From DTU018 sp003444615 (GTDB lineage: Bacteria; Bacillota; Syntrophomonadia; Syntrophomonadales; Syntrophomonadaceae), in the NCBI GenBank assembly GCA_049656905.1, contig JBASMO010000014.1, positions 1 through 13,988 on the forward strand: 13,988 nucleotides of DNA, written 5' to 3'. Under the pieces are notes generated by a model, which worked only from the letters and a program-made list of their open reading frames with translations, had not been told where the DNA came from and did no database searches. Shown one piece after another: positions 1 through 7,237 of this stretch (within the stretch, counting starts at the first letter, position 1; every line of letters begins with the position of its first letter). The translations under genes and the position numbers were made by a program.

Positions 1-1266
1 ATTTACAAAATCAAAGGCTCCAAAATATTTATCACCGCAGGGGATCACGATATCTGCTCCAACATCATTCACATGGTTTTGGCCCGTATAGAAGGGGCTG
101 TGCCAGGCACCAAAGGACTATCGCTGTTTATCGTGCCTAAAATATGGGTGAATCCTGATGGCAGTCTGGGAGAAAACAATGATGTTATCACCGTAGGAAT
201 CGAACATAAAATGGGCATCAAAGGCTCAGCAACGGCTACCCTCAACTTTGGCGAGAATGATAACTGCCGGGGGATACTGGTGGGAAATCCGCCTGTAGAA
301 GGAAAGGGCGAGGGTATGGCCCAGATGTTCCAGATGATGAATGGAGCCCGTATGGACACTGGTATGGCAGGCTACACCCTGGCAACTATGGCTTATTTCA
401 ATGCGGCTGAATATGCTCGCAACCGGGTACAGGGAAGACCATATAACGACCCCAAAGGCAGCCGGGTGCCGATCATAAACCATGCAGATATAAGGCGGAT
501 CCTGCTGAACCTCAAGGCCTGTACTGAGGGGATGCGGGCTATGGCTTTCAAGACCTATTATTATTTCGATGTCAGCCGCCACAGCCCCCGGGAAGAAGAG
601 CGCCAGAGAGCCCGGGATCGTATCGAGGTCATGACCCCATTGGTCAAAGCGTATTGTTCTGATATGGTATGGCCTTTGGTGGGAGATGCCATCCAGCTTT
701 ATGGCGGGTATGGTTTTTCTGAAGAGTATCCCTTGGCTCAAATCGCCCGGGATTGCAAAATCTATTCTTTGTGGGAAGGAACTAATTACATCCAATCCAT
801 GGATCTGGTGGGCAGAAAGTGGAATCTTAAGCAGGGCCAGGTTTTTGTGGATTGGCTGGAGGATATCGAAACTATTATCAAAACTAACACTAGCCGGGAG
901 GATTTTGCTGCTGAAAGTGCCATCATGGAGAAAGGTTTGGCCTCATACAAACGCATCAAAGCTATGATGGATGAATTCAAACAACAAGGTCAGGGAGAGA
1001 TGCTGCCCCTCTATGCTACCCGCATATTACATGCCACCTCCCAGCTGTGCTGCGGAGCTTTGTTGCTGGACCAGGCAGCGCTGGCAGCGGATAAGATTAG
1101 GGAATTGGGCAGAGAGCACTGGGATTTGGCCTATTATCAGGGTAAAATAGACGCCGCTCGTTTCTATATCAAAAACCATGTGCCGGCCATTATGAACCTG
1201 GAAGCCATTCTGCAGTACAAAGATGATACTGCCATTTCCATCATGGAAGAAGCTCTAGGCAGGTAA
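1..1266 (+). CDS. Acyl-CoA dehydrogenase, 3' part (5' end outside window)
   Basis: FAD-dependent alpha,beta-dehydrogenation of an acyl-CoA thioester in fatty-acid beta-oxidation, passing electrons to ETF. The frame is open from base 1, so the gene starts upstream; 421 residues remain of a family usually near 600. The visible part begins in the middle beta-domain (KIKGSKIFITAGDHD, close to the family's K-x-W-I-T/S-x-G motif), followed by the C-terminal helical domain. The motif LWEGTNYIQ carries the expected catalytic glutamate, codon 775-777, with QLYGGYGFSEEYP just before it. About 150 residues follow this motif, which fits the long acyl-CoA dehydrogenase subtype with an extra C-terminal domain, not the 380-residue short-chain type. 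Chain-length preference cannot be read from the sequence. It ends at a hairpin terminator and faces the convergent desulfhydrase gene. The family call is secure; substrate is unknown. Confidence 0.93.
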   Translation: MYKIKGSKIFITAGDHDICSNIIHMVLARIEGAVPGTKGLSLFIVPKIWVNPDGSLGENNDVITVGIEHKMGIKGSATATLNFGENDNCRGILVGNPPVEGKGEGMAQMFQMMNGARMDTGMAGYTLATMAYFNAAEYARNRVQGRPYNDPKGSRVPIINHADIRRILLNLKACTEGMRAMAFKTYYYFDVSRHSPREEERQRARDRIEVMTPLVKAYCSDMVWPLVGDAIQLYGGYGFSEEYPLAQIARDCKIYSLWEGTNYIQSMDLVGRKWNLKQGQVFVDWLEDIETIIKTNTSREDFAAESAIMEKGLASYKRIKAMMDEFKQQGQGEMLPLYATRILHATSQLCCGALLLDQAALAADKIRELGREHWDLAYYQGKIDAARFYIKNHVPAIMNLEAILQYKDDTAISIMEEALGR

Positions 1267-1279
1267 AAAAACCAAAAGA

Positions 1280-1318
1280 CAGCCCTGTATTGTTTTGGCG
1301 TGAGGCGGGACAGGGCTG
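1280..1318. terminator. Bidirectional hairpin terminator between convergent genes
   Basis: A 9-bp perfect stem, CAGCCCTGT (1280-1288) with ACAGGGCTG (1310-1318), has a 21-nt loop. On the minus strand it is followed by a U-rich tract (complement of 1265-1278, which reads TTTTGGTTTTTT), so it should end the desulfhydrase transcript well. On the plus strand the tail is only weakly T-rich (ATTCCTTGCTGCTT), so termination of the acyl-CoA dehydrogenase is less certain. Confidence 0.7.
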
Positions 1319-1345
1319 ATTCCTTGCTGCTTCCCAGCTGGTATT

Positions 1346-2327
1346 TTATTCTTCTGCCAGGCTGCACAGGTATTGACTATTGGTGAACAACTCGGGTGCT
1401 CCGCCGGTATGCAAAAAGACCAGGTTTTGCCCGGCGGTATAGTAACCCTGGCGTATTAAATCCAACATACCCACCATAGCTTTGCCAGTGTAGACTGGAT
1501 CTAACAGTATGCCTTCGGTGCGAGCTACCAGTTTAATAGTATCTCTTACTTCCGGGTAGAGTTTTGTATATCCTTCACCAACATACCTGTCTTTTATATT
1601 TAGGGCTGATGCTGTGGTATGGTCCAACCCCAGCATTTTTTCTTCGGCCTGACTTAAAACAGTGAGTATTTGCTCACAGCACCAGGCCTGTGAGCCCCCT
1701 ACACTTATACCCATAACTTCAGCGGGGTGCCGCAGGCTGTTTTTACCCAACACCAAACCCGCATGGGTAGTTCCGGTTCCGATAGCAGTGATCACGGCAT
1801 CTATCTTAAAATCGGCCTGGTGGGTAAGTTCCCGAAAGCATTCCTGGTAGGCCAAGGCTCCCCACACATTATGGCCTCCAGCCGGTATATAGTAAGGGTG
1901 TTTACTCTTGCGGAGATATTCCTGCCGCAGGTTTTCAACTGTTTCTTCCACCATATAATGGGGGACACAGACTGTCTGAGCACCTAGCAAGTCGTCTAAA
2001 AGATAATTTCCCTGCCTAATTTCCGGGAGGTCGGCCAATCAGTACCAGATGGCATCCCATACCCAGCTGGGCGGCTGCCGCGGCGGTTTGACGAGCATGA
2101 TTGGATCCCACTGCACCCACGGTTATTAATACATCCGCCTTATGGCGAATGGCATCAGCCAATATGTATTCCAATTTACGCACCTTGTTGCCTCCCAGAG
2201 CCAAGCCAGTGCAATCATCTCTTTTCATCCATATCCTGGGTCCACCCAATTGAGCGGAAAGGTTTTTTAGCTCATGTACCGGGGTAGGGAAAAAGCCTAG
2301 AGGAATCCGGGATAATTTGGGCTGCAT
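1346..2327 (-). pseudogene. D-cysteine desulfhydrase / ACC deaminase family protein, frameshifted
   Basis: PLP-dependent enzyme of the D-cysteine desulfhydrase/1-aminocyclopropane-1-carboxylate deaminase family (tryptophan synthase beta fold). The N-terminal piece carries KRDDCTGLALGGNKVRKLEY, whose lysine (residue 48 from the ATG at 2327) should bind PLP, and GAVGSNHARQT for cofactor phosphate. It stops at a TAG (2016-2018) right after LIGRPPGN. The rest of the enzyme (EIRQGNYLLDDLLGA... through ILLDPVYTGKAMVGMLDLIRQG and FLHTGG) continues in another frame to 1346. Dropping one base in 2022-2027 joins them as GRPPEIRQGNYLLD, as in intact homologues, giving about 326 residues. The ATG at 2325-2327 is preferred over the GTG two codons upstream, because AAGGAG (complement of 2336-2341) lies 8 nt from it. 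All other motifs are intact, so the lesion is recent, a sequencing error, or, less likely, a recoding site. D-cysteine versus ACC or L-cysteate specificity is not resolved. Confidence 0.82.
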
Positions 2328-2372
2328 ATCCACAACTCCTTAATTAATATTTCTGATTTTGGGTTAACATAA

Positions 2373-2397
2373 GCGACCATCGCCTACAATTATTGTA
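2373..2397. repeat. Two adjacent small inverted repeats in divergent promoter region
   Basis: GCGA-CCA-TCGC (2373-2383) is followed after one base by the perfect 13-bp palindrome TACAATTATTGTA (2385-2397). They lie about 45-70 bp upstream of the minus-strand desulfhydrase start and upstream of the valS promoter. Palindromes of this size can be operators, but no known regulator motif is recognised, and chance occurrence in AT-rich intergenic DNA is possible. Confidence 0.4.
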
Positions 2398-2445
2398 AAT
2401 GGGAGTTTTATTACTGCCTTTTACTTGATAAACTTGCGTGCAGGG

Positions 2446-2477
2446 TTGACAATTAAGTAAAATTGAGAATGTATACT
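2446..2477 (+). promoter_or_regulatory. Candidate valS promoter
   Basis: A perfect -35 hexamer TTGACA (2446-2451) and a good -10 TATACT (2472-2477) are present, but the 20-nt spacer is longer than the usual 16-18, so the pairing is doubtful. Either box could work with a poorer partner. The implied leader to the valS ATG is about 85-90 nt. Confidence 0.4.
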
Positions 2478-2480
2478 CAT

Positions 2481-2505
2481 TACCGCAGGGAAGTTGTCCC
2501 GGGTA
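2481..2505 (+). other. Hairpin in the valS 5' leader
   Basis: Outer arms TACC (2481-2484) and GGTA (2502-2505) enclose an inner stem GGGA/TCCC (2488-2491 with 2497-2500) and a 5-nt loop. It would sit at or near the 5' end of the valS transcript. A second tiny hairpin, GGGT/ACCC (2539-2549), lies just before the ribosome site. Neither carries T-box features (no AGGGTGGNACCGCG-like sequence, no antiterminator/terminator pair), so a role in mRNA stability or none is the likelier reading. Confidence 0.35.
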
Positions 2506-2570
2506 TTTAAATATATAACAACTATAATTACCATAGAAGGGTTTTACCCGATTAAGGAGGCCGTTTTTTT

Positions 2571-5219
2571 ATGTCCACATACCATCAGTTGCCAAGCGTT
2601 TATGAACCCGGACAGGTGGAGCGCAAGTGGTATAAATTCTGGAGAGAACGCAACTATTTTGCTCCCAGTGGCGATACTAATCAACCTATGTTTTCTATAG
2701 TAATGCCGCCGCCTAATGTTACCGGTTCGCTTCATCTGGGACATGCTTTGGATAATACCTTGCAGGATATTCTGACTCGCTGGAAACGTATGCAGGGTTA
2801 CAATGTTTTGTGGCTCCCGGGCACAGACCACGCTGGTATAGCCACCCAGGCTAAGGTAGAAGAAGCTTTGGCCCAAGAAGGGCTAAGCCGCCATGACCTG
2901 GGACGGGAAAAGTTTGTGGAGCGGGTTTGGGAATGGAAGCATTTATATGGCAATCGCATCACTGAACAATTGAGTTTACTGGGTTCCTCCTGTGATTGGA
3001 GCCGGGAAAGATTTACTATGGATGAGGGATGCTCCCGGGCCGTACGGGAAGTGTTTGTTGACATGTATAACAAAGGGCTGATTTATCAAGGTGACTACAT
3101 AATCAACTGGTGCCCTAAGTGTCATACCGCTATTTCTGACATTGAGGTAGAGCACGAGGATACCGAAGGAAAGCTTTGGTATATCCGCTATCCTATCGAA
3201 GGTTCTGATGAGTATTTGGTGGTGGCTACTACCCGTCCTGAGACCATGTTGGGAGATACAGGGGTGGCAGTACATCCAGAAGATGAACGGTATAGCCATT
3301 TAATAGGACGGAATGTTATGTTGCCGCTGATGAATCGGCCCATTCCGGTATTTGCTGATGATTATGTGGATAAGGAGTTCGGAACTGGAGCGGTAAAGGT
3401 TACCCCTGCCCATGACCCCAATGACTTTGAAATGGGCTTGCGCCACCAACTGCCGCAAATCAAGGTAATGGATGATGGGGGTATAATGAATGAAAATGCT
3501 GGTCAATATGAGGGCTTAGACCGTAGCGAGTGCCGGCAAAAGGTAGTAGCTGACCTGGAGGCTCTAGGCTTGCTGGAAAAAATAGAACCTCATCAACATG
3601 CCGTTGGGCATTGCCAGCGCTGTGAAACCATTATCGAACCCATGATTTCCAAACAGTGGTTTGTGCGGATGAAACCCTTAGCTGAGCCGGCTATCCGGCG
3701 GGTGGTGGAAGGCGATATTCGTTTTGTGCCGGAACGGTTCACTAAAATATACTTAAACTGGATGGAAAATATTAGGGACTGGTGCATTTCCCGTCAGCTA
3801 TGGTGGGGACATCGTATACCGGTGTGGTACTGTGACCAGTGCGGGGAGATTATCTGCAGCAAGACCGATCCGGATCGCTGCCCGAGTTGTGAGTCCGACC
3901 AGTTGCGTCAGGATGAGGATGTTCTGGACACCTGGTTCAGTAGTGCACTGTGGCCTTTTTCCACCTTGGGATGGCCGGAGGAGACCAAGGATTTAGAAAC
4001 CTTTTATCCCACTAGTGTGCTAGTCACTGGCCGTGATATCATTTTCTTCTGGGTGGCCAGAATGATATTTTCGGGCTTGGAGCAAACCGGACAAGTGCCT
4101 TTTTATGATGTGAATATCCATGGATTGATACTGGATGCCCAGGGACGTAAAATGAGCAAATCATTGGGTAACGGTATCGATCCTATTGAGGTAATTGATA
4201 AATACGGAGCAGACACTCTGCGTTTTGCTCTGATTACCGGCGTTACACCCGGTAACGATGTTCGCTTTCATTGGGAGAAGGTAGAGAATACCCGCAACTT
4301 TGCCAATAAGATTTGGAACGCAGCCCGGTTTGTACTAATGAATTTGGAGGGCTATGAACCGGTGGAAGTAGCCGAAGAGGATTTGACTTTGGCAGATCGC
4401 TGGATTATTTCCCGCCTGGCTAACACCGCAGAAGATGTTACCCGGCTCTTGGAAGAATATGATCTGGGAGAGGCTGCCAAGACCTTGTACGAGTTCATCT
4501 GGGATGAATTCTGTGACTGGTATATCGAGCTTGCCAAAATCCGCCTGGGTCAGTCGGCTGATTTCCGTCATCGTCTGGTAGCCCAGAATGTGTTGCTCCA
4601 GGTGCTCTTTGATACCTTGCGCTTGCTGCATCCTTTTATGCCCTTTATAACGGAAGAGATTTACCAGAACCTGCCTGGCCATAATGATACTATCATGCTG
4701 GATGCTTGGCCGGTCAAAGGGCAGGTATGGCCTGAGGCGTTAGAGGATATGCAGCAGCTAATGAGTGTAATTCGCAACTTGCGCAATATCCGGGCTGAGT
4801 TTAATGTAGCCCCGGGCACTCCCATAAATACCATCATCCTGGTGCGAGACCAGGGCAAAATGGCTTTGTTTGAAAACAATCAGGTATACATGCAGAGACT
4901 GGCTCAAGTGAAGAAGATTGAAGTAGTAAACAATCTGGATACCAAGCCAGCCCAGGCGGTATCAGCTTTGACTGCTTGGACCGAAATTTATGTGCCTTTG
5001 GAAGGCATTATAGACATAGAACGGGAAATAGTAAGGCTGGAAAAGGAATTGAAAGCAACCGAAGCCGACCTGCAGAGGGCCGAATCCAAACTCGGCAATG
5101 CTAATTTTTTGGCTAAGGCGCCCCAGGAGGTCATTGCCAAGGAAAATGCTAAAGCAGAGGAAGCAAGGGTTAAAAGGGAGGGTATTCTGCAACGTCTAGA
5201 GATTTTGAAGCAATCATAG
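2571..5219 (+). CDS. valS: Valyl-tRNA synthetase
   Basis: Class I aminoacyl-tRNA synthetase that charges tRNA-Val with valine in the cytoplasm. At 882 residues it has the usual bacterial length. The HIGH signature is HLGH at residues 55-58, within PPPNVTGSLHLGH, and KMSKS is exact at 527-531. The CP1 editing domain is marked by ATTRPETMLGDTGVAVHP. Cysteine pairs are seen at 181/184, 348/351, 421/424 and 437/440; the last four form a plausible zinc knuckle (YCDQCGE...RCPSCES). The C-terminal 75 residues are a charged coiled coil (DIEREIVRLEKELKATEADL onward), the tRNA-binding arm typical of ValRS. AAGGAGG (2554-2560) lies 10 nt from the ATG, with a run of seven T in the spacer. Its 3' end abuts or overlaps folC, a common Clostridia pairing that implies co-transcription. 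Confidence 0.98.
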   Translation: MSTYHQLPSVYEPGQVERKWYKFWRERNYFAPSGDTNQPMFSIVMPPPNVTGSLHLGHALDNTLQDILTRWKRMQGYNVLWLPGTDHAGIATQAKVEEALAQEGLSRHDLGREKFVERVWEWKHLYGNRITEQLSLLGSSCDWSRERFTMDEGCSRAVREVFVDMYNKGLIYQGDYIINWCPKCHTAISDIEVEHEDTEGKLWYIRYPIEGSDEYLVVATTRPETMLGDTGVAVHPEDERYSHLIGRNVMLPLMNRPIPVFADDYVDKEFGTGAVKVTPAHDPNDFEMGLRHQLPQIKVMDDGGIMNENAGQYEGLDRSECRQKVVADLEALGLLEKIEPHQHAVGHCQRCETIIEPMISKQWFVRMKPLAEPAIRRVVEGDIRFVPERFTKIYLNWMENIRDWCISRQLWWGHRIPVWYCDQCGEIICSKTDPDRCPSCESDQLRQDEDVLDTWFSSALWPFSTLGWPEETKDLETFYPTSVLVTGRDIIFFWVARMIFSGLEQTGQVPFYDVNIHGLILDAQGRKMSKSLGNGIDPIEVIDKYGADTLRFALITGVTPGNDVRFHWEKVENTRNFANKIWNAARFVLMNLEGYEPVEVAEEDLTLADRWIISRLANTAEDVTRLLEEYDLGEAAKTLYEFIWDEFCDWYIELAKIRLGQSADFRHRLVAQNVLLQVLFDTLRLLHPFMPFITEEIYQNLPGHNDTIMLDAWPVKGQVWPEALEDMQQLMSVIRNLRNIRAEFNVAPGTPINTIILVRDQGKMALFENNQVYMQRLAQVKKIEVVNNLDTKPAQAVSALTAWTEIYVPLEGIIDIEREIVRLEKELKATEADLQRAESKLGNANFLAKAPQEVIAKENAKAEEARVKREGILQRLEILKQS

Positions 5220-5236
5220 AAAACAAACTTATCCAA

Positions 5237-6499
5237 TTGGGGACCTACGGCAGTCGCCCTGGTTTACAAAGGATTCAGGCTTTATTAGAATCTATGGGCA
5301 ATCCTCACCTGAAAATACCCTGTGTCCATATAGCGGGGACCAATGGCAAGGGGTCAACATCATTACTAATTGCAGCCATTTTGAGTTGTGCGGGATATCG
5401 GGTAGGCAGATTCACTTCGCCTCATCTTCATTCTTATTTCGAACGCATAACCATCAACGGCCAGGAGATTCCGGGTAGTGATTTTGTTGACTACCTGGAT
5501 ATAATTGACAATTGCGTGGCCCATTTGACTGCTCGTGGGGTTGAACATCCTACCGAGTTTGAAGTATTAACTGCTGCTGCGTATCAGTATTTTGCTGATC
5601 AAGAAGTGGATATCGCAGTTATGGAAACTGGGTTGGGAGGTCGTTTTGACTCTACTAATGTTATTGTTCCCTTGCTGTCAGTCATAACCAGCATTGACTA
5701 TGATCATACTGCCATATTGGGAAATACAATAGAAGAAATAGCCTACAACAAAGCGGGCATAATCAAAAGGAAAGTGCCGGTCCTGGTTGGACAGTTACCG
5801 GAAGATGCCCTGAGGGTGGTTAAAGATTACGCCGATGATTTACAGGCACCGCTATATTACTCTTCTCTAAGTCAAATTGTTGCTAGTGATCTACAAACCT
5901 TGACCGGACAATTAATTGACATTATCACACCTGTCCACTGTCTCAACCAAGTCTGGTTTTCCCTGCCGGGTGCTTACCAGAGGGAAAACCTGGCCTGTGC
6001 ATTAACAGCCATAACGATTTTGGAAGAACAAGGTTGGAAAGTGAGTGACCAACACCTCATTAATAGTCTCGTAAATGCCTATATACCAGGAAGGTTGGAA
6101 GTGGTATCTGACCAACCTTTGGTTTTAGTAGATGCTGCCCACAATCCTCATGCTGCCAGATCCATGTCGAAGTCTTTGGATGCTATATTGCCAGACCGCA
6201 GACGAGTTTTGGTTTGCGGCATGGTGAACGATAAGGATGCTTGGAATACTTTACAGTATTTAGGAGAGAATACCCGCCATTGTATAGTTACCCGACCTTT
6301 GGGAGAACGGGGGTCCAATTGGTACCGGGTCTATGAAGCCTGGGAGGAATTATTTCCTGCTATTTCGGTGCAGGCTATAGAAAATATTGCGGAGGCAGTT
6401 CGAGAAGGGTTACAGAAGCTGCAGGGCAATGAATATCTTTTGATTACTGGTTCATTCTACGTTTTGGACCGTGCCCGGCGCTATTTTACCGATGATTAA
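5237..6499 (+). CDS. folC: Folylpolyglutamate synthase / dihydrofolate synthase
   Basis: Mur-ligase-family enzyme that adds glutamate to dihydropteroate and/or folates with ATP, in the cytoplasm. Visible motifs are the P-loop GTNGKGST (residues 34-41 from the TTG at 5237), TSPHLHSYFERI, METGLGGRFDSTN, SIDYDHTAILG, NKAGIIK and the C-terminal DAAHNPHA. The length of 420 residues is normal or slightly short. The start is uncertain: the TTG at 5237 has no ribosome site, and family members normally carry about 20 more residues before GLQRI. The same frame is open back to 5174 inside valS and reads FEAIIENKLIQLGTYGSRPGLQRI, which resembles the usual N-terminus, but it holds no ATG, GTG or other TTG. 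Translation may therefore overlap the end of valS from a rare start or be coupled to it. No strong terminator follows. Confidence 0.93.
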   Translation: MGTYGSRPGLQRIQALLESMGNPHLKIPCVHIAGTNGKGSTSLLIAAILSCAGYRVGRFTSPHLHSYFERITINGQEIPGSDFVDYLDIIDNCVAHLTARGVEHPTEFEVLTAAAYQYFADQEVDIAVMETGLGGRFDSTNVIVPLLSVITSIDYDHTAILGNTIEEIAYNKAGIIKRKVPVLVGQLPEDALRVVKDYADDLQAPLYYSSLSQIVASDLQTLTGQLIDIITPVHCLNQVWFSLPGAYQRENLACALTAITILEEQGWKVSDQHLINSLVNAYIPGRLEVVSDQPLVLVDAAHNPHAARSMSKSLDAILPDRRRVLVCGMVNDKDAWNTLQYLGENTRHCIVTRPLGERGSNWYRVYEAWEELFPAISVQAIENIAEAVREGLQKLQGNEYLLITGSFYVLDRARRYFTDD

Positions 6500-6506
6500 T
6501 AGTTTC

Positions 6507-6523
6507 TTAACAGATTGTTAACA
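6507..6523 (+). promoter_or_regulatory. Pho-box-like direct repeats (PhoP/PhoB site candidate)
   Basis: Two perfect TTAACA hexamers, 6507-6512 and 6518-6523, are separated by 5 bp, an 11-bp period. This matches the Firmicutes PhoP box, TT(A/C/T)ACA-type repeats spaced about 5 bp. A degenerate third copy, TACAAA (6528-6533), follows almost in register. They lie upstream of a consensus -10 that lacks a -35, and the operon encodes phosphate uptake, so activation at low phosphate is a reasonable inference. No PhoP or PhoR gene is in the window. Confidence 0.55.
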
Positions 6524-6540
6524 ACGGTACAAAGTTGTTA
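6519..6540. repeat. Inverted repeat overlapping the Pho-box region
   Basis: Arms TAACAAC (6519-6525) and GTTGTTA (6534-6540) flank an 8-nt centre, and the 10-bp palindrome TTGTTAACAA (6515-6524) overlaps the left arm. It may be a second operator. Alternatively, as RNA it forms a 7-bp AT-rich stem followed by TTTGCT, which could be a weak terminator for folC. Confidence 0.35.
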
Positions 6541-6545
6541 TTTGC

Positions 6546-6551
6546 TATAAT
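6546..6551 (+). promoter_or_regulatory. -10 box of the DUF47-pit operon
   Basis: TATAAT is a perfect sigma-A -10 hexamer 53 nt upstream of the DUF47 start codon. No acceptable -35 lies 16-18 bp upstream (the position reads AACGGT). A strong -10 with a missing -35 is typical of activator-dependent promoters and supports the upstream TTAACA repeats acting as an activator site. Confidence 0.6.
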
Positions 6552-6604
6552 TAATGCAGGCTAATGATGGTTTTGGAATATTCTTAATCTAAGGAGGAAC
6601 TCAG

Positions 6605-7237
6605 GTGGGTTTTCGCTTGAAGCCGCGCGACGAAAAATTCTTTGACTTTTTCAATCAGCTATCTGAATCAATTTTGGAAGCCACAGAGATCCTGAAACTT
6701 TTCTTTGAAAATCCCCAGGATCCTTCTCAAACACTGGATATGATTAAAGAGGTTGAAGAGAGAGGAGATCAGATTCTATCCACTGTTATGAACCAGATCA
6801 ACAGTTCTTTTGTCACACCATTTGATCGTGAGGATATATTGTTGTTGACTCGCGAGCTCAACAATGTTCTGGATCATATTCAGGGAACCATGGAAAAGGT
6901 TATTATTTACAAAGCCGGCAAACCTAAGGATGTTAATGTACTGAAAATGGTATATGTTCTGCAGGCGGCGGCTGAAGAAATCAAAACGGCAGTAGATAAA
7001 CTGCCGCAAATCAGAAGTAAGCATCAGGAAATAATTGAATCTTGCGAAGCGATTCGTTCCTACGAACAAGAAGGGGATTACCTGTATAGAGCAGGGATTG
7101 CCCTTCTTTTTGAGAATACAGAAAATGTAGTGGAAATAATTAAATGGAAAGAAATCTATGAGCATTTGGAAACAACCCTGGATTACTGTGAGAATGTTAG
7201 CAACATATTAAAGGGAGTCGCCGTAAAGTATGTTTAG
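6605..7237 (+). CDS. DUF47 family protein, PhoU-like partner of PiT transporter
   Basis: Cytoplasmic all-helical protein of 210 residues from the DUF47/PhoU-like family, commonly encoded beside PiT transporters and thought to control or assist them. The sequence is charged, helix-rich and has no membrane segment. It opens with FRLKPRDEKFFDFFNQLSES and contains the acidic, PhoU-type helices EVEERGDQI and SYEQEGDYLY, the E-x-x-x-D patterns that bind metal in PhoU folds. GTG (6605) is chosen because AAGGAGG at 6591-6597 lies 7 nt upstream. The 3' end overlaps the transporter ATG by 8 nt, so translation is probably coupled. The likely phosphate-starvation control comes from the promoter region. 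The family is secure; the biochemical role is inferred from the neighbour. Confidence 0.9.
   Translation: MGFRLKPRDEKFFDFFNQLSESILEATEILKLFFENPQDPSQTLDMIKEVEERGDQILSTVMNQINSSFVTPFDREDILLLTRELNNVLDHIQGTMEKVIIYKAGKPKDVNVLKMVYVLQAAAEEIKTAVDKLPQIRSKHQEIIESCEAIRSYEQEGDYLYRAGIALLFENTENVVEIIKWKEIYEHLETTLDYCENVSNILKGVAVKYV

Noticed and set aside
226..795. Long minus-strand open frame opposite the acyl-CoA dehydrogenase
   Set aside because: The translation has no recognisable motif and no ribosome site; it mirrors the codon pattern of the real gene.
5171..5219. Programmed -1 frameshift from valS into folC producing a fusion
   Set aside because: No X-XXY-YYZ slippery heptamer in the valS frame is visible in the overlap; kept only as one option for the folC start problem.
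6776..7165. Minus-strand open frame opposite the DUF47 gene
   Set aside because: Shadow of a clear coding gene, with phenylalanine- and isoleucine-rich nonsense-like composition.
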